In this document: positions 1-6,353 of the stretch, one piece after another | Layout of the letters: every line of letters starts with the position of its first letter | Numbering within the stretch: position 1 is the first letter of the stretch | Assembly: GCF_002646595.1 (NCBI RefSeq) | Contig: NZ_PDUD01000017.1 | Coordinates: 372,001-436,000, forward strand | Length of the DNA: 64,000 nucleotides | Reading direction: 5' to 3' | Source: Flavilitoribacter nigricans DSM 23189 = NBRC 102662 | Lineage (GTDB): Bacteria; Bacteroidota; Bacteroidia; Chitinophagales; Saprospiraceae | Translations under genes and position numbers: made by a program | The notes under the pieces: generated by a model | Databases searched by the model: none | Told to the model about the DNA's origin: nothing | Seen by the model: the letters and a program-made list of their open reading frames with translations, nothing else

Positions 1-403
1 GGCAGTTGAGAATATGGTGTGGCACCCAGAGTTCGCGATCCTTTTTAAAGGAAGTAGGCCGCATGGCCTTTTCCAGCATCACTTCGTTGTAGGTCTGAAT
101 GGCAATGGCCAGGTTCCAGTCGTCAATTCCGATCGAGGAGCGGATCGTTTTGCCATTAAACCGATAAACCTGAATCGGCAACTGATAACTTTTACCGGCC
201 AGCAGGCGGGCGTTGCGCTTCAGATTATTGAGCTTGTAGAACTGGTCAAAATTGCAGGTATACGTATCCAGATCGTATCGTCTGAGAATGGAATAGATAC
301 CGTCACCCGGCTGGGCTTTGATCTCAAAGTAGGGAGCATCTTCGGCATGAACTACCGACCAGGATATCATCCAAAGGACCAATAAGTGTGCCGTTTTCAT
401 CAT
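1..403 (-). CDS. Probable N-acetylmuramoyl-L-alanine amidase, N-terminal part (cut by window edge)
   Basis: This reading frame is on the minus strand, starts with two consecutive ATG codons (403 and 400) and is open to base 1, so only about 134 N-terminal residues are visible. They show a signal peptide ending near VVHA, then a LysM-like segment (QPGDGIYSILRRY, followed by LNNLKRNARLLAGKSYQLP) and the stretch IRSSIGIDDWNLAIAIQTYN. From memory, this N-terminal arrangement precedes an Amidase_3 peptidoglycan hydrolase domain in related Bacteroidota proteins. The catalytic domain lies outside the window, so the enzyme name is inference. It would act in the periplasm on peptidoglycan. It is divergent from ccmB. 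Confidence 0.6.
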   Translation of the reverse strand, partial: MMKTAHLLVLWMISWSVVHAEDAPYFEIKAQPGDGIYSILRRYDLDTYTCNFDQFYKLNNLKRNARLLAGKSYQLPIQVYRFNGKTIRSSIGIDDWNLAIAIQTYNEVMLEKAMRPTSFKKDRELWVPHHILNC

Positions 404-737
404 GGAGGTTATTATAATATCCGGCTCCGGGCCGGATGTGCTTTCCCGGCGCAAAACCGGATCTAAAATAATACTGTCCGACCGGAAGTCCAGGGAATTT
501 ATCCCAGTTTGCCGGGCCGGTACCGGAAGAATTGGAAATGGTCAGAGGTTCCAATCCCTTCCCGCCGGCCAATTTCCGCCCGCACGGGCTCGCGCTCCAT
601 ACGGTCAGGTGGTGTTTTAACCCGAAATTAGGAGCGTCCGGTTGACTATTGAACTGCATTTGTTAATACAATGCGAAAATATTACTAATCCGACGTACGA
701 GCCAAGAGATCGACCAATTTTTCTCTAAATTAGCGCC
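404..737. other. Intergenic gap between divergent amidase and ccmB
   Basis: I see no convincing gene here. The stretch should carry divergent promoters for the amidase and ccmB. The last 60 bases before ccmB are A+T-rich. A T-arm-like string is present but no tRNA can be folded around it. Confidence 0.5.
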
Positions 738-1397
738 ATGAAGCTCGTTAAAGAAATCGTTTGGCTGTTACACAAGGACGGGCTCCTGGAATGGAGATCC
801 GGCTATGCGCTCGGAGGCATTTTGTTATATGTACTTTCAACCGTATATATATTGTATGCCTCTTTCGAGAAGATCGAGCCGTCCCTGTGGAATGCGTTGT
901 TCTGGATCGTGATCCTGTTCGCTTCCGTAAACGCCATTACCAAGAGTTTTGTGCAGGAAAGCGGCGCGCGGCAGCTTTACTACTACAGTCTGCTGAGCCC
1001 GATCAGCCTCATCCTGGCCAAGATCATCTACAATGTCGGTCTGTTGCTGGTACTCAGCCTGTTGAGCTGGGGCGCTTTTACCCTCTTTGCGGAAAATGCC
1101 GTAACGGATAACGGATTGTTCTTCCTGGCTATTTTTCTGGCTACACTGGGATTTTCTATCACCTTTACGTTCATTTCGGCAATTTCCGCCAAGGCCAATA
1201 ACAATTCAACCCTGATGGCCATCCTCTGCTTCCCGCTGATCATTCCCATAATCATGACACTGATCAATCTGAGCAAAATGGCCCTGGATCTGAAGATAAA
1301 GGCAAATATTGAAAATGATCTGTATACGCTGCTGGGCATCGATGCGTTACTGTTGGGTATGACGCTGGTGTTGTATCCTTTTTTGTGGCGGGACTGA
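738..1397 (+). CDS. ccmB: CcmB, heme exporter permease of cytochrome c maturation
   Basis: The 219-residue product is almost entirely hydrophobic, with about six membrane helices, and matches CcmB in length and pattern (KDGLLEWR near the N-terminus, SFVQESGARQLYYY, then LLSPISLILAKIIYN). CcmB is the membrane subunit of the CcmAB transporter that works with CcmC to move heme onto CcmE at the periplasmic face. No CcmA ATPase gene lies in the window, so the ATPase must be encoded elsewhere. It is followed 216 bases later by ccmC on the same strand, consistent with one maturation cluster. Confidence 0.9.
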   Translation: MKLVKEIVWLLHKDGLLEWRSGYALGGILLYVLSTVYILYASFEKIEPSLWNALFWIVILFASVNAITKSFVQESGARQLYYYSLLSPISLILAKIIYNVGLLLVLSLLSWGAFTLFAENAVTDNGLFFLAIFLATLGFSITFTFISAISAKANNNSTLMAILCFPLIIPIIMTLINLSKMALDLKIKANIENDLYTLLGIDALLLGMTLVLYPFLWRD

Positions 1398-1613
1398 TCT
1401 GATGGCCGGTGTAATCTTTCTGTCAAAGGTTTTACAAAGCTTGTGGGGCAGAGCGGTTCTTCGGAATTTTGGGCGCATTGATGCAACATCCGCACCGGGA
1501 ACAGCGCCATGTTTTCAGACACGATGGATAGGCCGTCAACTCTGATCGCAAAGTGGGCCGGTCTTTTGGTACGAAATATAGAACTTGACTTAAAAACATC
1601 ATTATCCATATCC

Positions 1614-2672
1614 ATGATACACAAAAATTGGTGGAAATATCTGGGCGTTGTGATCCTGCTCTACGTACTGACCGTAGGTATGCTGGTTCCTCTTAAGCCC
1701 GGTATTTCGGATATCGATCCCTCCAGCGTCCGCACGGGCGAGACCGTTACCTTTAAGGTCTGGGGATACAACTCCAAATTCGCCCAGGCCCAGCAACCCA
1801 CGCGCGCCTGGCTGAAGCTGGACGACGAGCGTGCCCTGAGTGCAGAACGCGTCGTGGTTAAAAGCGATACCATGCTGGAAGTGGAGTTTCGCATACCTCC
1901 CTATCTCCCGGTTTCGCAGAAAGTGCAGGATTTTTCCCTGATCCTGGACAATGACGTGGACGGCCCCTCGGTGTTGCCGAGTGCGGTGTTTATCACCCAG
2001 GATTCGGTAGATGCCGCCCGCGGCGAACAGGTGTGGGTCAACAATCCGGTGCAGGACCTCAGTAATGTGAGCGGGATGACCTTTCCTTTCCGGAATATTC
2101 TGGGAGAGACCATTCGCAATACGTACTTCCACGTGGCTTTGTGGCTGGCGATGTTCACCATCTTTATCGCCGGGGTTTTCCAAAGCGTACAGTATCTGCG
2201 GCTCAGAACTCCCTCCCGCGACCACTGGGCCGTTTCCTACACCACCATCGGTGTATTACTGGGCATTCTGGGTGTGGTAACCGGGGCGATCTGGGCCAAA
2301 AATACCTGGGGCGCTTTCTGGAGCTGGGACGTCAAACAGAATACCACTGCGATCGCCCTGCTGATCTACCTGGCTTTTTTCGTGCTGCGGGCTTCGTTTG
2401 AAGATCCCGAGCAGAAAGCCCGGGTATCGGCTGTATACAACATCTTTGCCTTCGCGGCGCTGGTACCGCTGATCTACGTGATCCCGCGCCTGACGGACAG
2501 CCTGCATCCGGGCGCCGGCGGCAACATCACTTTCGGTTCTCAGGACCTGGATAACACCATGCGTATGGTGTTTTACCCCGCGGTGATCGGCTGGACCCTC
2601 ATCGGTGTTTGGATGGCGACACTACTCTATCGCGTCAAGCGCATTCAGGAAAAACTCTGGGATGTTTATTAA
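1614..2672 (+). CDS. ccmC: CcmC/CcsA-type heme-handling protein with a periplasmic insert
   Basis: The 352-residue product carries the tryptophan-rich heme motif of the family (WGAFWSWD, residues 232-239) and candidate heme-ligand histidines at H173 and H298. It delivers heme to CcmE during cytochrome c biogenesis in the inner membrane. After the first membrane helix (about 8-25) there is a roughly 140-residue hydrophilic beta-rich stretch before the second helix, which classical CcmC proteins of about 245 residues lack. A start at 1614 (MIHKNWWKYL) is preferred over an upstream ATG at 1509, because the first helix then sits at the N-terminus. The stop is a few bases from the next gene. Confidence 0.88.
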   Translation: MIHKNWWKYLGVVILLYVLTVGMLVPLKPGISDIDPSSVRTGETVTFKVWGYNSKFAQAQQPTRAWLKLDDERALSAERVVVKSDTMLEVEFRIPPYLPVSQKVQDFSLILDNDVDGPSVLPSAVFITQDSVDAARGEQVWVNNPVQDLSNVSGMTFPFRNILGETIRNTYFHVALWLAMFTIFIAGVFQSVQYLRLRTPSRDHWAVSYTTIGVLLGILGVVTGAIWAKNTWGAFWSWDVKQNTTAIALLIYLAFFVLRASFEDPEQKARVSAVYNIFAFAALVPLIYVIPRLTDSLHPGAGGNITFGSQDLDNTMRMVFYPAVIGWTLIGVWMATLLYRVKRIQEKLWDVY

Positions 2673-2720
2673 GATATGAAAACAAAAATCACGACTTTTG
2701 GCCCTGCAAAATCCAGCAGC

Positions 2721-2942
2721 ATGAAAAAATACATTTTTGCCCTGACCACCCTGCAACTTTTGTTCACCATTTCAGCTGCGGCCCAAGGTACCGGAGGGAG
2801 CGATTTCCTCCGCAGTATTGGAAAGATCTACGTGGTCGTTGCCGTCATCGTTGCTGTGTTTCTGGGCATTGTTGTTTTTCTCATTTATCTGGATAGGCGC
2901 CTAACCAAATTAGAAGACCAAATTAAAGATCAAAATGAGTAA
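2721..2942 (+). CDS. CcmD-like small membrane protein
   Basis: This is a 73-residue protein if it starts at 2721 (MKKYIFALTT), or 88 residues from an ATG at 2676. It has an N-terminal hydrophobic signal ending near AAAQ, a short linker with RSIGKIYVVVAV, one membrane helix and a charged coiled tail (LDRRLTKLEDQIKDQ). This is the form of CcmD-family proteins placed behind ccmC in Bacteroidota. CcmD helps release holo-CcmE from the CcmABC complex. Its last 8 bases overlap the start of the glutamate dehydrogenase gene, so translation of the two is probably coupled. Confidence 0.7.
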   Translation: MKKYIFALTTLQLLFTISAAAQGTGGSDFLRSIGKIYVVVAVIVAVFLGIVVFLIYLDRRLTKLEDQIKDQNE

Positions 2943-4359
2943 ACAGCAAAGAAGCTTTTACCAAAGTGTAAGCGATTACTTCGACCGGGCGGCACCCCAC
3001 ACGGGGCTCCATCCCGGTCTGTTAGAACAGATCAAAGTATGTAACTCCGTCATTCAGGTTCATTTCCCGGTAAAGATCGGTAAGGAAGTTAAGGTAATTG
3101 AGGCCTACCGGGTACAACACAGTCATCACCGCAGCCCAACCAAGGGCGGTATCCGCTTCAGTAATCACGTCAACCAGGAAGAGGTAATGGCCCTGGCCAC
3201 CCTGATGACCTTCAAATGCGCCATCGTGGACGTACCTTTCGGCGGGGCCAAAGGCGGGGTAAAGATCAATCCCTGGGAATATACTGCCGGACAGCTCGAA
3301 AAGATCACCCGGCGCTATACCACCGAACTCATTCAGCGCAACTTCATCGGCCCGGCCATCGACGTGCCCGCTCCGGACTACGGAACCGGCAGCCGCGAAA
3401 TGGCCTGGATCTATGATACCTACCGCACCTTTAAAGGAGAAGAGCTCAATGCCGCCGCCTGTGTAACGGGCAAACCCGTTAACCAGAACGGTGTACGGGG
3501 CCGGACCGAAGCTACCGGTCGCGGGGTCTACTACGGCATCCGGGAAGCCTGCAGCAATGCGGACGACATGAAAAAACTCGGCCTGGAACCCGGTATCGAG
3601 GGCAAGACCATGGTCGTGCAGGGATTGGGTAATGTAGGCTCGTATACATCCATAATTTCCCAGGATGAAGGCGGCGTAAAGATCATCGGAGTATCCGAAG
3701 TGGAAGGCGCCATCTACGATCCGAAAGGCATCGACATCCACAAGCTGCTGCAGTTCCGCAAGGAGACCGGTTCGATCCTGAACTATCCGGGCGCCGAGTC
3801 CTACAGTAAGGAGTCGCGGAAATCCGTAATGGAGTTCGAATGTGATATCCTGGTACCCGCCGCTTTGGAAAATCAGATCACGCTGGACAACGCCCACCGG
3901 GTAAAGGCCAAGATCATCGCCGAAGCGGCCAACGGACCGATCACTTCCGCAGCCGAGAAAGTACTTCTGGACGCCGGGAAACTCATTCTGCCGGACCTGT
4001 TCCTCAACGCCGGTGGGGTAACGGTTTCCTATTTCGAATGGTTGAAAAACCTGTCGCACATCCGTTTCGGACGGATGGACAAACGCTTCAACCAGCGTAC
4101 CTACGACAGCATCCTCGACGTGGTGGAACAGAATACCGGGAAGGACATCAACGAACGCGACCGCCAGTTCATCGCCCGCGGGGCCGATGAGATCGACCTG
4201 GTACGTTCCGGGCTGGAAGAGACCATGATCCACGCCTATAATGAGATCCGGGATATCTGGAAACGCAAGAAAAAAGTGGACGATCTGCGGACCGCCGCCT
4301 TCATCAGTGCGATCAACAAGATCAGCAGTGATTACATGGCACTGGGGATCTTCCCGTAA
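2935..4359 (+). CDS. gdhA: Glutamate dehydrogenase (Glu/Leu/Phe/Val family)
   Basis: The 474-residue enzyme interconverts glutamate with 2-oxoglutarate and ammonia in the cytoplasm. The substrate site is visible as KGGIRF and FGGAKGG (residues 102-108), followed by IDVPAPDYGTGSREM. The Rossmann motif GLGNVG is at 230-235. NAGGVTVSYFEW near the C-terminus is typical of glutamate-specific rather than leucine- or phenylalanine-specific members. The start overlaps the ccmD-like gene by 8 bases. The downstream Lrp/AsnC regulator, about 290 bases away on the same strand, is a plausible amino-acid-responsive partner, but no direct link is shown. Confidence 0.92.
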   Translation: MSKQQRSFYQSVSDYFDRAAPHTGLHPGLLEQIKVCNSVIQVHFPVKIGKEVKVIEAYRVQHSHHRSPTKGGIRFSNHVNQEEVMALATLMTFKCAIVDVPFGGAKGGVKINPWEYTAGQLEKITRRYTTELIQRNFIGPAIDVPAPDYGTGSREMAWIYDTYRTFKGEELNAAACVTGKPVNQNGVRGRTEATGRGVYYGIREACSNADDMKKLGLEPGIEGKTMVVQGLGNVGSYTSIISQDEGGVKIIGVSEVEGAIYDPKGIDIHKLLQFRKETGSILNYPGAESYSKESRKSVMEFECDILVPAALENQITLDNAHRVKAKIIAEAANGPITSAAEKVLLDAGKLILPDLFLNAGGVTVSYFEWLKNLSHIRFGRMDKRFNQRTYDSILDVVEQNTGKDINERDRQFIARGADEIDLVRSGLEETMIHAYNEIRDIWKRKKKVDDLRTAAFISAINKISSDYMALGIFP

Positions 4360-4381
4360 GGAAAATTGAGATACAGACAGT

Positions 4382-4422
4382 GGGGAATGAGCCGATTTTT
4401 ATCCGTTCATTCCTCATTTCCC
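4382..4422 (+). terminator. Hairpin after glutamate dehydrogenase, possible terminator
   Basis: Twenty-two bases after the gdhA stop, arms GGGGAATGAG and CTCATTTCCC pair at 9 of 10 positions. The sequence after the hairpin is A+T-rich but has no clean T run, so termination is uncertain. Confidence 0.4.
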
Positions 4423-4592
4423 ATATTTAATTCTGATCATTCAGCAAGCGAAATTTCGCAAGTAAAACAGACATAACTGCCTCAATTCTATTGCTTTTAA
4501 AAAATCAAAATTTTATTGTTTATTATTCGGGACTTTAAATTGTTGAAAAAATTTTGATAGGTAATTCCTTTTTTTACTTGTATTTTATTCTA

Positions 4593-4627
4593 TTGCTCAA
4601 TATCTTAGCGCCCAATATTTAATTTTG
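4593..4627 (+). promoter_or_regulatory. Candidate Bacteroidota promoter for the Lrp/AsnC gene
   Basis: TAATTTTG at 4620-4627 fits the TAnnTTTG -7 consensus of Bacteroidota sigma-ABfr. The nearest upstream TTG (4593-4595) is 24 bases away, longer than the usual 19-21, so the -33 assignment is weak. The predicted transcript start is about 18 bases before the ATG, in a very A+T-rich stretch. Confidence 0.4.
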
Positions 4628-4651
4628 TTAATTGAATAACAAACAAGACCG

Positions 4652-5125
4652 ATGTCCGATAAACTAGATAAGATAGACCTCAAGATCTTGAGGATACTTC
4701 AGGACAGCAGCAAGATTACTAATCTGGATTTGTCTAAGAAAATTGGACTGTCACCAGCGCCTACCCTGGAACGTGTGAAAAAACTGGAGCAAAGTGAGAT
4801 CATTCAAAGCTATCACGCTCAGGTTAATCCACAGTCTATTGGATTGAATGTAAAGACTTTTGTGCTGGTTTCTCTGGCCTGGCAAAAGGAAAATGCGCTC
4901 AATCACTTCCTGGACAAGATCAAAGAGATTGAAGAGATCGTCGAATGTTACATCATAACCGGTGAAGCTGATTTTCTGATCAAGATCATTTGTAAAGATA
5001 TTCCTACCTACGAGAAATTGTTGTTTAAGACACTTTCCCAAATCGAAGAGATAGAACGTTTGAAGACCCTCATGACCTTGTCTACCGTCAAAGACAGCAA
5101 GGTATTACCCTATAAGTACGACTAA
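4652..5125 (+). CDS. Lrp/AsnC family transcriptional regulator
   Basis: The 157-residue protein has an N-terminal helix-turn-helix (DLKILRILQDSSKITNLDL, then SKKIGLSPAPTLERVKKLE) and a C-terminal RAM/AsnC ligand-binding domain (FVLVSLAW, CYIITGEADFLIKI, LMTLSTV). Regulators of this family sense amino acids and form octameric complexes on DNA. It follows glutamate dehydrogenase on the same strand with its own promoter-like sequence. The likely targets are nitrogen or amino-acid genes, possibly gdhA, which is inference from position. It ends 24 bases before the TraB-like gene. Confidence 0.88.
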   Translation: MSDKLDKIDLKILRILQDSSKITNLDLSKKIGLSPAPTLERVKKLEQSEIIQSYHAQVNPQSIGLNVKTFVLVSLAWQKENALNHFLDKIKEIEEIVECYIITGEADFLIKIICKDIPTYEKLLFKTLSQIEEIERLKTLMTLSTVKDSKVLPYKYD

Positions 5126-5149
5126 TCAGGGTACCGGCTTTCAAACCGT

Positions 5150-5989
5150 ATGAAGAAAAAAAAGAAAAGCCTGCTTTGGCAAATTGACCATTCCGCCTTA
5201 GCCAGGCCTTCCTTTTTATTCGGCACCATGCACGTACGGGACGAACAGGCCTTCCGCTTCCTCGACACCGTCCACTACTACCTAGATCAGTGCGACGCCC
5301 TGGCTACCGAATACAAGGTAGACGAACAACCCTCTCCCGAACTGGCCACGGCCATGCTACTCCCTGATCACCAGCATATTGTCCATTATTTGCGGCCCAA
5401 GCAATACCAAAAGCTCAAAGCGATCCTGCAGAAGGCTTTCGGCCTGAATATTGACCGTTACGGCCACTTCAAACCGCTCATGATCATCAACATCATCAGC
5501 GAAAAACTACTGCAAAAAGACCGCCCGCAGGCTCTGGACCTCCATCTCTGGCAATACGCCGGAGACATCGGTAAAACCCAGTTGGGTATCGAAACACTGA
5601 ACGAGCAACTGCGCATCCTACAATCCATACCGCTCGAACAGCAATTCCAGCAACTGCGCAGTCTGGGACAAAACGTTCGCAAATTTCGCCGGGCGACCCT
5701 GAAGAACGCGGCGGTCTACCAGTTCAATGATCCCCAGCGCATTTACCGGCTGGTGCGCAACAGCAGCCACGGTTTGCGCAAACTGCTGCTGTTTCGGCGC
5801 AACCACATCATGGCCGAACGGATCGAAAAACTCATCCGCGAGCAGCCCACCTTTTGCGCGGTCGGCGCAGGGCATCTCTCGGGCAAGGAAGGTTTGATCC
5901 GGCTGTTGAAACAGCGGGGTTTTCAGTTGCGCCCGCTTCCCATGACGGGCCTGCCGGCGGCCAAACGCCACTCCGGTGATCCGGCCTGA
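5150..5989 (+). CDS. TraB/GumN family protein
   Basis: The 279-residue product begins LLWQIDHS followed by PSFLFGTMHVRD, and ends with AVGAGHLSGKEGLIRLLKQ. These are the paired GxxH-type motifs that frame the TraB/GumN (Tiki-like) fold. Related proteins are described as metalloprotease-like, but the substrate of bacterial members is unclear. The N-terminus is lysine-rich (MKKKKKS) with no hydrophobic signal, so a cytoplasmic location is more likely than secretion. The gene lies 24 bases behind the Lrp-type regulator on the same strand and could share its transcript. Confidence 0.72.
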   Translation: MKKKKKSLLWQIDHSALARPSFLFGTMHVRDEQAFRFLDTVHYYLDQCDALATEYKVDEQPSPELATAMLLPDHQHIVHYLRPKQYQKLKAILQKAFGLNIDRYGHFKPLMIINIISEKLLQKDRPQALDLHLWQYAGDIGKTQLGIETLNEQLRILQSIPLEQQFQQLRSLGQNVRKFRRATLKNAAVYQFNDPQRIYRLVRNSSHGLRKLLLFRRNHIMAERIEKLIREQPTFCAVGAGHLSGKEGLIRLLKQRGFQLRPLPMTGLPAAKRHSGDPA

Positions 5990-6102
5990 TTGCAGCTTGG
6001 TAACCTTTCCCAAAAAAATTCCCGTGTCCGCACCCAATAGGCTCCGTTTTATTGAACCCTTTTAGCATTCTACTCGTATAGGGAAAATAGGAATGTGAAA
6101 AG

Positions 6103-6142
6103 AGAAATGAGCGATGAGCAAAAATGCCCATTACTCATTTCT
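6103..6142. repeat. Hairpin in the 5990-6353 intergenic gap
   Basis: Perfect arms AGAAATGAG (6103-6111) and CTCATTTCT (6134-6142) form a stem-loop about 115 bases behind the TraB-like gene. The arms resemble those of the hairpin after gdhA, so this may be a small dispersed repeat or a terminator. I see no gene in the rest of the 364-base gap. Confidence 0.5.
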
Positions 6143-6353
6143 CATTCCTGATTATCTGGTCCTCCGCCCAATGATCTGCCCGCGTAAGTGAGGTGGAAAA
6201 TAAATTAGAGGGATAATAGCAACGAACTGGTCCGGCACCGGCCATAAAGAAATGATTTTACGGCAATGGCCGCCGTCTGTTTCCCGCTTTTCGCTCTGTA
6301 GGGTTACGCTGTAGCCAAAATTACTTTGAACAAGCACTGAAACACTAAATCAC

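Noticed and set aside
530-580. T-arm-like string (GGTTCCAATCCC) suggesting a tRNA before ccmB
   Set aside because: The T-stem has a mismatch, the loop has C where a purine is needed, and no matching acceptor strand or anticodon arm occurs at tRNA distance.
324-659. 111-residue minus-strand frame upstream of the amidase-like gene
   Set aside because: It overlaps the amidase start in another frame, has no recognisable domain, and the amidase frame shows a clear signal peptide.
3022-4233. 403-residue open frame antisense to glutamate dehydrogenase
   Set aside because: It mirrors the codon pattern of a clearly real gene, has no recognisable domain, and no promoter or ribosome-binding context.
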